In this document: positions 34,273 to 45,341 of the stretch, piece by piece
Layout: each line of letters starts with the position of its first letter
How positions within the stretch are numbered: the first letter of the stretch is position 1
DNA from: Plicaturopsis crispa FD-325 SS-3
Taxonomy: Eukaryota > Basidiomycota > Agaricomycetes > Amylocorticiales > Amylocorticiaceae
DNA length: 64,000 nt
Direction of reading: 5' to 3'
Assembly: GCA_000827205.1 (NCBI GenBank)
Contig: KN832554.1
Location: 1,610,345-1,674,344 of the forward strand
Made by a program: the position numbers and the translations under genes
Notes under the pieces: model-generated
What the model was told of the DNA's origin: nothing
Databases searched by the model: none
What the model saw: the letters and a program-made list of their open reading frames with translations, nothing else

Positions 34273-35335
34273 TTAAACTCCTGCGGTGCTGACCATCCCC
34301 GGGACCTGCGAAATCGTGGGCGCAGCACCATTCTGGCCGTGCTGGATGACAACTGAGTGGCCCGGTTGCTGGTGCACGACGTATCCGCCGTTGCCGCCGT
34401 TGTAGTACCCTTGCTGGGTCATCTGGAATTGTTGATAGCCCGGGTATTCGCCGAACCAAGGCAGTTCGCGTATGTCTTCGATCCAGACGTAGCGGCGCCC
34501 AAGTGCTTGCGCGCGGTTGGCAAGTGTCCAGAGGACGACAAAGTAAAGTATCGCTATATTGGGTGGGGATTGTACCGCGTTAAATTTAGCCCGAGGTTAA
34601 AGATGCGTCAGGCTCACTAATGACGAAAGCCATCCAGGAGAACGCCTCAATCACTTTCATTTCGTAGCAATAAGCTGAGGAAGACACTGTACGGGGCGCG
34701 TGAGATCAGGGAACGCGACGCGCAGGATCGAGACGAGGGTCGTACTTGATCCATTTTTCGTCTGAGTTTGTTGGCCTCTCAGAGAGAAGCACTCGACATG
34801 GCCAATAATATCCGCAGCCCAAGCACCCATTGCTATCAGCCGTATCAACGGTAGGTGTCACACAGATCAGCAGGGTACTCACCTAGCCATAAGGAGAAGA
34901 GGATGAATACAATGGGTAGCTCAATTCGTGGCTGGGACCATTGCCATCTGACAAGGTCAGTCAGTCCGACGCGTCAAATCTGATATAGATTCCAACCACA
35001 CGCACAATAGTAGGAACACAAAAATCGTGATAGACGGGACAATCAATGAGAATATCGTGAAGTCATCTGCGCATTTCATTGATCAGGACGCGACGACAGG
35101 GCAGCAAGGCGTCACGCACGGTGTATATTGGGTAGGAAAACGCTGGCAAGTCTTGCTGCAAGACCCAAGACGGTTCCGGCAAGCAGGAGAAGCAGAACTA
35201 CCCTCCAAGGCACCCCGTCAGCGATACGTCCCTCGCGGCGATGATAGGTGACGGCGACTGACCGTAAAGTGTCAGTCTGAAATTTCCGAACACGACAGGC
35301 ATGTGGCTTTGAAGAGTGGGTTGTGCAGACTGCAT
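34273..35335 (-). CDS. MARVEL-domain membrane protein
   Basis: The start MQSAQPTLQSHMPVVFGNFR at 35335 is followed by four hydrophobic helices on separate small exons: VLLLLLAGTVLGLAARLASV, DFTIFSLIVPSITIFVFLLL, LPIVFILFSLWLAMGAWAAD, and KVIEAFSWMAFVI joined to a WTLANRAQALGRR segment. The motif IIGHVECFSLRG followed by YCYEMKVIEAFSW is characteristic of fungal MARVEL proteins. The cytosolic tail is Gln/Gly/Tyr-rich (FQMTQQGYYNGGNGGYVV), ending ISQVPGMVSTAGV at 34273. About six introns of 50-70 nt separate the exons. Exon assignment is by hand and individual edges could shift by a few bases. Role: predicted plasma-membrane or vesicle tetraspan; no partner can be named. Confidence 0.7.
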
Positions 35336-35703
35336 GTCGTTAGATAGTTATATGTTAACTGAACTCGTGTATCGGTCGTGTCCCCGGTCGAGGAGGTAAG
35401 GCGGTATTCGCTCTAGGAAGTAGAAAACCTTAGGTCAAGAGCCGCAGTTGACTTTACTTATTCACTGAACACGCCCTTCTATTGTCCGTAAACTGAGACT
35501 AGATCTTCACGTGGAGTCGGCTAGATCTCGACGTTTTTGCCTCGTTTTGCGATGCAACTTTGCAAATCATAGCTTTCATTGATAGTTTGGTACACAAAAC
35601 ATATGATATTCGTACAAAGCTGCCTGTCTATAGTAGTCGTTTCCTTCGTCGTAAATAGGGTCGTTTAAATAGTGCTCGTGAAACGGCGCGTCCAGACACG
35701 CCC
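35336..35703. other. Intergenic region between MARVEL-type genes 2 and 3
   Basis: No feature recognised. Confidence 0.35.
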
Positions 35704-36766
35704 TCAAACCCGCCGGGGTGATGCGTTCCTCTGATATTTATCGTACCGGTCGCGGCCACCTAGCGTGAACGCTCTCTCGGGATGCCGGGTCGGGACGTGC
35801 ACAGGTTCTTGTCGGCGCGAGGCTGGGGCCTTCCCTTTCCGCGACTTCTCCCTATACGTCCCGCCTCGCGACTTTGACCGCGATCTCCCGCGGTTCCGTG
35901 AGGTGTTGGGTGCGGGGAGGCCAGACTTGTTGTGCGGCCCAAACCAGGCAAAGACGGAGACGGGTCTGTACCACATACTGCGTCGTCCATACATGAAGTG
36001 CAGCCGCAGAGCTAAAAACAATAAGAATATCAGGAATCCCCAAACTGAGATATCAAGACACATCAGCATATCGATACGAGTGTTCGAATTGGCGTGGGAC
36101 GTACGAAGAGCGGCATTAAATAAAGCAAATGCTTCCAGAACACGGTACTGAGCGTGGTAGGTCTCCGTTGAGACTATTGGGACACGTTGAGTATCTGTTT
36201 TATATATGGCTGCTCGCCACATTGCAGGGCTCGACTCACAATTAGGCACGTCAATGAGCACCGTCTGAGATTCTGCCGAGAAACACTCCACATCCGCTTC
36301 CTCTGACTCTGAAGACGCCAAGAAGGCACCAAGAGCTTGAACCCCAGAGCCTCGTCAGCCAACATGCTTAACAACGAGGCAAAAGAGTTACGTACCAAGC
36401 CAGAGGGTCCCCGCGAGGCCTAAACATCCCGTCTCAATTCTTGTAGAGATGGGATTGTATTCGCCACGGGTGGTAAACGCGAGCAGCGCAATCATTATGA
36501 CCAAGGTCGCGCAGCAGACGAATATAGCGAATGGGACGAAATGGGCTGGGTGACTGTCAGTATACCCAAGGTGACACAAATGGCCGACGACGTACTGAGA
36601 TCGGATGAGGCGAGCAGTCCTTGGAAGTGGATGGCGATTGCCAGACAGATGATTGTCCAACAAATGACAGCCGCTACGAGAGGGTTTCAGTGGCAATCCC
36701 CAGCAGGACACTGGTGTATCGCTGACCATAAATACATGCTCTAATGATGTTGAATGCTGAAGGCAT
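35704..36766 (-). CDS. MARVEL-like tetraspan protein with basic tail
   Basis: The start MPSAFNIIRACIY at 36766 splices to AAVICWTIICLAIAIHFQGL, then to HFVPFAIFVCCATLVIMIAL, ETGCLGLAGTLWL, LGAFLASSESEEADVECFSA and QYRVLEAFALFNAAL, and a last helix LWGFLIFLLFLALRLHFMYG. The GTLWLALGAFLA and YRVLEAF motifs parallel the MARVEL gene immediately downstream. The C-terminal tail is strongly basic (RGRSRSKSRGGTYREKSRKG), ending ASPRRV at 35704. Introns fit GT-AG rules: about 36699-36746 after ACIY and about 36046-36105 before LWGFL. It is about 270 residues. It could be a distinct tetraspan subfamily, and function is unknown. Confidence 0.62.
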
Positions 36767-37286
36767 CCTGCGTAAAAAAGCGAAAGGGCCAGTTGGCTTC
36801 TGACGACGGCGAGAGGAATGGCGATGAGACTGGTGCTGATTATTCGTGGACCTCATAAAGCATCAGATGAGTGAAAAGCACGAGGTTGAAATGCGTCAAG
36901 TCGTGAGGTTTCGTTGCTCGAGTCGCGTTATTCGTTAGTCGACCTGGAGTTGATGCGCTATGAACTGGCAGCAGATGATGATGGCGGGGCAGGTGCAAGG
37001 AACTGAAACTGCACACGAGCGCGCTTTTCTAGCTCGTCGGCAGGAAGGATGGCACGAGTTGTAAAAATTCTTCGCCGTTGTGCCTGCATGGTGAGAAGTC
37101 GCCACAGTTTCCGCCTCGAGGCTCGCTCTTTTGAGAACTTGGAAAAAAATACCCCCGAACGGAGTCAATCTTCGGAGATCGCTTACAGGAACGTCGGAAA
37201 TCAGCTCCGTTCAAGATACCGTATACATAAACTGGTGTACATTTGGTCGCGATACAACCTACAGAAATACAACAGCGCTATTGTAC
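36767..37286. other. Intergenic region
   Basis: Upstream of the third MARVEL-type gene and downstream of the acetoacetyl-CoA synthetase stop. No gene supported. Confidence 0.4.
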
Positions 37287-40200
37287 TTACTGGACTTCAC
37301 CTCTCAGCGCTTGCCCGAGCGCGCTGAAAGCCGTGAGGCACTCCGGGTTTCGAAGTGTGGCCGGGTTAACGCTCGATATAGGTGCGCCGTTTATAATCTG
37401 ATAGTAGTCGGCGTCAACACCCCAGAAAAAACACGTTGTCACAAACAGGACAGAAACTGCACTGATCGACGGACGGACCTTCTTCACAGGCACTTCCACG
37501 CGTTTGCCGTTCAGTGTATACGGTATATCAGCCACTTGGATGATCTGGTTCCCGTTCCGCAGTCAGCCTTTAGCAACGTGCCGGGGTCGCGGTGCGGGCA
37601 GGACTTACTCGTGCAGGAACGTGCCTTGGGCTCCTTCGCGTGCGCACCTCTGTTTTTATCGCCTTCTCCAGCGCAGGGGACAGCGTGTGCCCCTCCGGAA
37701 GCTTGACGAAGAGGATCACGCGCTCGTCTGTTCCCGCGCCTATGGACTGTCCCACTGCCACACAGTCAGCGACTGTGAGTGCGGGATCCGACGTGTTTCC
37801 CGGTGAGAAACACGCGTCCACAACGTCGTAGAGCTCGGACGATCCGAACCGGATCCCGCCCGGATTGCTGTGGGCTTGTGCGTCAGGCACACACACGCAC
37901 ACACACAAGCAGGACGTGTCGGTTGATACTCACAGAACACCGTCGCTTCGTCCAAGCATAACGAGGCCCCCTCCATTGCCAGCCCGGGAGCGTGTGATCA
38001 TAACATGGTCCCCGTGGACTTCCGTGACACAATCAGGACGCCGAAGTGCTATTGTGCGCAAGAAGAGAAGATCACTCACACCAGATGCCCGGATATTCCG
38101 AGAAATAAGCTTCCTTGTACCGCGTCTTCGCTGCGTCGACTGCCTCGGGCGTGCCATAGCCAGGTAGTGGCCAGAAGCCCACGGGCTGGCAGGGGAACGG
38201 GCGTAAACACACGAGCTCGCCACCTTTGTCGGGTCCGCTAGGCGTCCCATTTTCAGAGTAAGTTTCGACGGCCATCCCGAGCAGCCTGCATTGTATTTCG
38301 CCACGATAAACAGGCAGGGCGGTGCACATCCCGGCAAATAGGGAGCAGATATCAGTACCGCCTAAGAGCAATGATGCACGCATTCAGATCTTATCAGGGC
38401 TAGTGGATATGAAAAGGGCACGCTACCAGTGATGGACCCGAGTAGGACGTTGGGGTGGATGTGTTTATAGACGTAATCAAACTGAGCCGGTGCCAATGGA
38501 GAGCCCGTGGAATAAATGTGGCGTAGGGTAGATAAGTTATGGTGCTCCCTTGGTTTGTAGCCTTTCTATTGTACTTTCGTCGTTAGCGTGCAGTGCGTGG
38601 TATAGAGTCTGGCAGCGTACCGAAAGTTGGTCAAGATATTTAGCACTTGTCCCGAATAATGTAATCCCGAGGTCATCAACAAGCTGCCAGAGATACGCAG
38701 GATCCCGCAAGGGACTTCCGTCGTATAGAACAAGAGTGCACCCAACGCTGAGTGCGCTCACGAGGAAATTCCACATCATCCATCCACTGAGTATTCAAAT
38801 GAGGTCGCGCCCACAAGTAAAGCATAAGACTGCACGCACGTCGTGGTGTAGTAGAAAAACACATCCTCCGGGGACAGGTCTGCGCATATCACGAACTCCT
38901 TTTGCGCTTGCAGGAGCATGCCCCCCGCACGATGCACAATTGGCCTGGCAGGAAGTCAACATATAAGCGCAACTATACACATAAGCAAAATGAAAGCGTA
39001 CTTTGGGCGACCTAGAGCGTGGGCTCGTCGTGAATACGGATATCATGGTCCTTTGCGAGAGTATTTACGCACCCGTTGTTCCGGAGCTGAATAATATCCA
39101 TAGAGGCCAGTCAAAGCTCTGGCGTCTCCACTCTATCTCCCCGTCGGACGTCCGTCCAAGTTTGCGTTCCCGTCCCTCCGCAACAAAATCTTCCCATCGG
39201 ATCCACCCATCGTGCCAGCCGTGACGTTCAGCACCCGGCGCCGCAGTGATGATAACAACCGCAGGCTTGATGGGGGAGCGTTGCGAGAGCCCTGCTAGGA
39301 GAGTCGATAACTTGGGTAGATGCGGGTGCACCTTGGCATTGTACCTGGATTCGCGCCCAGACCAGGGAAGACTCAAAGTGAGCATGGATTAGCCTTTAGA
39401 GTCGAGCTGTGACGCTTACACTACAGAGTCTACAGCGAAGATCAGACTTGGCTGTACTTGCTCAAAGCTGCGAAGTGACTGTAAGTAGAAGCTTTATGCA
39501 GCGTGTAGGTCTGTTCTGACCGCTCTAGCACGCCCTCGGGTCCAAAATCTGCGGCTGCACCGACCCAGATGCATCCTATCGATGGTACACGCGTCAATTC
39601 TGCACCGGGGTTTAGAAACTACCAGCTGATGCACACCGATAGCAGTTGCAGCCAAACAAGCTGCGACGTTTTCCTGCGGACAATAAAAGAGAAGAATTCA
39701 GTCTGACAAGTCCCGCGAATCAGAGTATGAACGTTCGTTCATATCATCGATAGCTAAAACGACGCCCAGAAGCCAATCCATGTTCAAATTGCGGCCGTCT
39801 GATGACTTCGGATCCAAGGATGATGCCAGAGGATGACGCATCCGTGGCAATAAGAATAGTACACCCACAATGCAGTTGGACGAATAGGACGCTACACGGT
39901 CGCCCGGCTTCAGATCATGTACGAGCAGCGCGGAGACAAGATCCGCGACTAGCGCGTATAACCCTGCATATGTGACACGGTGTAACGGAGGGTTGGGCAC
40001 CTCGGGCGTGGGCTCAGCTAAACTCGGCATAGTCGTAGAATCATCAATTACAGGTCTAGTAGCGCTAGGGAAGGCATATACGCACTGGCTTGGATTAACG
40101 CGACCTTGTCCGCGGAGCGGCAGCGCAGCATGTTCTCAGCCCAGTTTACTCGTGCGTCTGCGAACCAAGTCGGATTATCTGCGGGCAGTGCGGCGTTATC

Positions 40201-40461
40201 GACGATGTGAGCGCCCTTGTGTCCTATGACCCCAGTTTCATCCCACACCAAGCTCCAAAAGGCGTCGATGTGGGTGGTAGACCATCTGTACAAGTCGTGA
40301 TAGGAATCAAGGGCCAGCGCGTGTTGGGCGTTTACGGTTCGGATAAGCTGGGCAGTGCGCGATGTGTGGGGACTTGGGGGCGTGTAGAGGGGGCTCTCGT
40401 CGTGCTGATCAGCGCTGTGTGCAGGCGCCACCACAGGATTATCAGGCGATGTTGCGGCCAT
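37287..40461 (-). CDS. Acetoacetyl-CoA synthetase
   Basis: The ATG at 40461 starts MAATSPDNPVVAPAHSADQH. The N-terminal region has HIDAFWSLVWDETGVIG, NPTWFADARVNWAENML and the ATP/adenylate-forming motif WILFSSGTTG with PKPIVH following. Further conserved blocks are VFFYYTTTGWMMWNFLVSAL, LYDGSPLRDPAYLW, LFGTSAKYLDQLS, STGSPLAPAQFDYVY, GSITGGTDICSLFAG, GIRFGSSELYDVVD and ADIPYTLNGKRVEVPVKKVR, which carries the catalytic C-terminal lysine region. This combination is specific to acetoacetyl-CoA synthetases, which activate acetoacetate to acetoacetyl-CoA in the cytosol for lipid and sterol synthesis or ketone use. About 690 residues, normal for the family, over about ten short introns. The C-terminus ends GQALRGEVQ at 37287. 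Confidence 0.92.
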
Positions 40462-41119
40462 GATGTTACAATGGAAGTCTTGCTGCCTGGGCGGCGATTG
40501 CAATTCTTGGCGTTGGCACCCAAGGTGAGAAGCGCAGAAAACCCAAGAAAAAAAGCGCGGAGGTTGCACCGGCGAAGCTGTAGTCGCAAAGTTACCGTGA
40601 AGAGACGCACTTGGCCAAGATTCCAAGACACTTTTGACGCGAGAGATGCACGAAGCTTCATCACCGGCCGTTAGGGGCTATCCGTGACATCTCCGACGGA
40701 CAAACATATGGGTACTTCAAAAAATAAAGCTCGCATATAAAAAACGCACAACACACGGAACGTCGAGTGTCTGTCCAATACGAATTTTTGAAAAGGAAAA
40801 ACGCACGAACATGGCGTGTTTCGTGGCGCTGTTTCGTGGCGGATAAAAGGTGTGACGGGTGTGACATTTGATTATGTGACCCGATTGTTGACTCAACGGC
40901 AAATCGAACGTGCACCGATTTTTGTCAACCCCAAAGCATCACCTTTATAAGTCAGACCGTCTCGCTTATTTAAATGCCACTGCATCTCATACCACTACAT
41001 CCTCCCCGCAATCAACTCCTGCACTCTACTGCCTCTTGCCTCTGTACTCCACTGCAATCCCCCTTGCGCTGTTCAACATAGCACAAATCCCTCGTTCTAC
41101 TGCTGCCCAAACTTGCACA
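40462..41119. promoter_or_regulatory. Divergent intergenic region with TATA-like box
   Basis: Contains upstream sequence for the acetoacetyl-CoA synthetase gene and the unknown gene at 41120. A TTTATAA box at 40944-40950 lies about 170 bp before the latter start. AT-rich stretches occur near 40720-40800. Confidence 0.35.
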
Positions 41120-41715
41120 ATGGATCGCTTCCTAGCCCCCAATACCTACGAGGCTTTGGCACATCATCATCTCACGTACGAGCGCCTACATTTCACCGTT
41201 TGCTTTTATCCAAACTCACGCTCATTTTCAGCGAGAATTGGTTTAACTGGGACACTGAGCACCCGTCCCTCGACGAAACCCTCATCGCTGGCTGTGCCTC
41301 ATACCAAGCGTTCAACCGCTACCTCGAGGGTGCCGACCTCTTCCTTATGCCTCGTTCTAGAAGCGAGCTCGAGCGTGTATTGTGCGTCACTTTTTTTTCT
41401 TTCGTCCTTCGAGTCGACCCCTAACTATTTTCTCAGGAGGAGATATGCGTACGACGCCATTCACAATACTATCGCCAAGGCTCGCTCGACCCTTCAGACG
41501 GGTGGCTATAGTCGGGTACGTCAAAGGCCTGCGGCCGTGTGTGTGTGTGATTCGAGGGACTGATTTTTTTCTTCTAGATTTGTGCGCTGGCTGAGAAGTC
41601 CATCAAGGATGTCCTTAGCGAATCGGATAACACCCCCTTTCTCCTGGCCATGCACAACCCCCCTGCCGAGTCTACAGCTCGCGACCGCTCTCCTACCCGG
41701 TCGATAAAGATCTGA
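41120..41715 (+). CDS. Hypothetical small protein
   Basis: I do not recognise it. Splicing gives MDRFLAPNTYEALAHHHLT, then SENWFNWDTEHPSLDETLIA, GCASYQAFNRYLEGADLFLM, RSRSELERV, RRYAYDAIHNTIAKARSTLQ, ICALAEKSIKDVLSESDNTP, and FLLAMHNPPAESTARDRSPT to a stop at 41715. Introns fit GT-AG rules at about 41177-41231, 41378-41436 and 41516-41578. There is no signal peptide, membrane helix or known motif. The composition is amphipathic and soluble, and the predicted length is about 140 residues. A TATA-like box lies upstream. It may be a lineage-restricted basidiomycete protein. Confidence 0.55.
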
Positions 41716-42178
41716 AGGACCACTGCCTCGCTTCGCCCTCTCGACTTCATTGTACACCAGCACATATTCTTTTATTTCCTGTAATCAGTTCTTCCTCCGC
41801 ATCTGTACCATCACCTCCAGACCAAGTATCACATACTCAGGGTCCATGTAATCAACTTTTCACTGATATCTAATGTACCGATACTGCGTGCCGTTGGCAA
41901 TGTCATATTTTTATTTCTCCATTTGCAAGCGGTCTCAGCTCTTTGTCCAATCCTCGACGGGGGAAAAACAAGGTGAGTTATCAGACAGGGGCCAAAACGC
42001 AGTCGCTGAGATCAAAACACGGACGTCGCCGAGTCCGGTAATTTCTCGATTTTGACTTGTCGGACGAGGCGCCGGCGTCAACGAACGTTCGTGGTGTTGC
42101 CATGCGTCTTGTTTACCGTCTATAAGTAACTTGTGGACTCCCTTGTTGCGCGCGTCGTCGTCGTTTCGTTTTGTGGAG
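41716..42178. other. Intergenic region
   Basis: 3' flank of the unknown small gene and leader of the endopolyphosphatase gene. No gene or repeat seen. Confidence 0.4.
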
Positions 42179-44747
42179 ATGCGCTTTTTGGCAGCTGCGG
42201 TCGTGTGCGCGCTGTGCTGCCCCGGCGTGCGCACAGCACCACCCCAGGCCGTGTTCGACGTGCCGTCGCCGCGTATGTGCTCTGTTTTCTCACATTCGCG
42301 CGCCGCATACTTATAGGGCTGCGGACTGGCAGGCCCGCGGGAGCGGAGTCTGCACGGGCGTTTCCTGCATGTCACGGACATACACCCAGACCCCCACTAC
42401 AAGCCCCGCACTTCGCAGTCTTCGGCGTGTCACAGGAAAAAACCAAAGAAGGAGAAACACCGGGCTGGGTACTACGGGACGCCTTATAGGTGTGTGTATC
42501 CGTTCTGGTCGCGTGCGCACCGACTCATGTGTCTCTTTGAAGCGAATGCGACTCGCCCATACGCTTGGTGAACTACACTCTGGGCTTTCTGGAGAAGAAC
42601 TGGGCAGACGAGATCGATTTCGTTGTGTGTATGTCTCACAATGACACTCATTATTATATGGCGAATTCACAATCTTTTGACGCGTAGGGACAGGAGACAA
42701 TGCAAGGTACTGTACCTCTACTCGCTCATGCAACCCCCATTGACGTGTCTATGCCAGACACGATAATGACCGGAAGAGACCGCGAACGCCAGACGAAATC
42801 TACGCGACGAACAGAGTGATCGCAGCGCATATGGAGGACATATTTGTGAGCAGAGGGATCCCTGTTATACCCAGCATAGGTGCGTCATCATGCCATTTTT
42901 TTCGCGTCGTGTTTCATTGACCAATGCTCGTCGGTTTGGCACGCAGGAAATAATGACATCTGGCGTGAGCGTTTTCCCGTACTTGCGATTTACATAGTAG
43001 CTCATCATCGCATCTCAAATTTTGCAGCACATGTAACGTTCATCCATATGCCTCTGAGTCTCCATTTAGTCTGATGGCTGGTGCGGTGGACAGAATATTA
43101 TGACCGCAGGTAAATTCACCGTGAAATATCTCGAGTCTACGCCATATATCTTACAACGTGTGCAGGTCCCAACAGCATAACGAAGAGCTTTTCATCGTAC
43201 GTTCAATTAACCCACCGTCGCTATCAACGCTCACTTACATATACCCAGAATATGGAAATCATTTATACCATTTCCGTCGTACCAAATATTCCAGCGGGGC
43301 GCGTATTACTCTGTCGAGGTTATACCCAATGCATTGGCGGTCATCAGCCTCAATACCATGTATTTCTACGATTCAAATAAAGGTACGCAATCCAGGAAGC
43401 AGTCCATATCTCGCAACTGATTGTCCGCGCAGCGGTCGGTGGATGCGAGTGGAAAGACCGTGAAGACCCTGGAAATTTGCAATTCGACTGGCTGGAAGTC
43501 CAGTTGTCGCGATTCCGGTCGCGCAACATGCAGGTGTGGCTCACAGGTACGTACTGCGTCGCCCTTCTTTCTGCGGGCGAGCACGCGGAACAGTGCAGCA
43601 TGTGTAGGCTGACTGCTGCGATGTTCGGATAGGCCATGTCCCGCCCTCGCCAAAGAACTACTTCGACGAATGCGTGAGCATGGAGTTTACATCCTTCTCC
43701 GGTCTGTGTCGCTTACTTGTGGTTTAGTACACCCGCTATACCGAGCTGTCGCTGAGGTTCCAGGATACCATATTGGGGCACCTGTATGGGGTACGTCTGC
43801 AGGTTCATCGCTGTCTGTGTCGGATACGTAAATTGACCCTTGGTGGGTAGCATATGAACGCAGATCACGTATGTTCTTCTGTTTCCAAGCTAGCAACGTG
43901 CCCCAATTTTTTGATAATAGCCTTTTACAGTTTTCGCTTCTCGATGCGGACGAGCTTGAGATACGGCCAGACGATCTGGCGCTGGATACCAAGTCGCGTC
44001 CGTCGACGCAGTCGAATGGTTTGTATGAAGACCTCCTCGACGATTTTTCCGATCTGCCAAAAGCATCGAGCAAGACCGACTACGCCAACTACGCGGTCAT
44101 CAACGTCTCTCCCTCGGTCGTGCCCAACCCATACCTCCCGTCTTTCAGGATTTACACGTACAACATTACTGGCGCCGACGCAGGCACGAACCTGACGACG
44201 AGCAAGAACCCTCCGCGCCCCCCTCGTGGAGTTCCTGCCAACAAAAAAGCGCAGTGCAAGAAGAAAGAATACCGGGACACGTGGAAGTGCAGGCTCGGGG
44301 ATGAGTGGCATTCGAGCCCGAGTTCACCCTCACGCACGAATACGCTCTGGTCGCCGCTTGGATTTGCGCAGGTGAGTAGCGCTTCTTTCGATGCATGATA
44401 TGTTTATTGACCAAGGTGCGCGGCAGTACTACCTGCCGGATCTCGAGTCTGCCGGCAAATCGCATCCCCCCAAGTTCAAGCTGGAGTACCTGACCTATGC
44501 AGTGGACCGCCTCCACCCGCCACCCGGGGCAAACGAGAGCACATTCCTTTATCCGGTCCCGCTGCGGCAGCTGCCGCGGCGATTGCGAAACGAGACTGTG
44601 GCGAGTTCGAAATACGCGCCGTACGGGATGGCTGATCTGACGATCCCGTCGTGGATCGAGCTTGCGCGTGCGATGGCGAAACCAAAGAATACGAAGCTGC
44701 GACGCCGCTTTAAAAAGTACATGTTCATGGGGGGCGAGGAGGGGTGA
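42179..44747 (+). CDS. PPN1: Vacuolar endopolyphosphatase (Ppn1-type metallophosphatase)
   Basis: The N-terminus MRFLAAAVVCALCCPGVRTA is a signal sequence or signal anchor. The metallophosphoesterase motifs follow across exons: VTDIHPDPHY, GDNARHD, SIGNND, AVISLNTMYF, QFDWLEVQL, VWLTGHVPPS and a GHMNADHFFF-type stretch. The C-terminal block CKKKEYRDTWKCRLGDEWHS, NTLWSPLGFAQYYLPDLES, PPKFKLEYLTYAVDRLHP and SKYAPYGMADLTIPSWIELA, then RFKKYMFMGGEEG, is diagnostic for fungal endopolyphosphatases. These cleave long inorganic polyphosphate chains in the vacuole and are matured there by proteolysis. More than ten introns split the 5' two thirds. All metal-ligand motifs appear present. The stop is at 44747. 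Confidence 0.9.
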
Positions 44748-45341
44748 CAGACAGGATGGGATCTGATACAGGAGGAGGCTGATGGGCTTGCCTTGCCCTG
44801 CAGGAACGGATCAGTTTAGGGTGATCCAGAGTTTGATCAGGTTTTAACGGTCGTTTGTGGTGTATTTGTACAGTCGGAAGGCGAGCGTGGGTGAAATGGA
44901 CGCCTCTTTTCCCCCGAAACTAGGATCGTATTAATCGTTGCCTTGACCACCGACTGAGTTATCCTCGAGCTCTCCTCGTTCGCGCAGATTTCCCTTTCCC
45001 CCACTACCAAGGCGAAATCCTCTGCCTGTCCCCGCCAATCCTCTTCGCGGCGGCGCAATTTCTCTGTCTACCTCTTTTTTTTCTTTCTGATTCTGTCTCT
45101 TCGTTCCTTTCTCCGCCTCGAGAGTCTCATATTACGCTCTCCAGCATCTAATACCCTCCTTTGCTTTCGCTCTCGTCGTCGCTCCCCGCCTGGATCCTAC
45201 AATACACCGCAGTTTACCCTACCTTATCCTTTTTGCACACCGGCTGGACCGCCCTTCAAGACAACCCCATCTGCATTCGCCTCAGCGCGCCCACAGTCGT
45301 TTTCCCCGTCTTTCTACCGCCTCTCTCTGCCCTGCCGCCCT
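44748..45341. promoter_or_regulatory. Upstream region of RFX gene, pyrimidine-rich
   Basis: The last 280 bases before the RFX start are strongly C+T-rich on the plus strand, as often seen at fungal transcription starts. No gene is supported. Confidence 0.45.
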
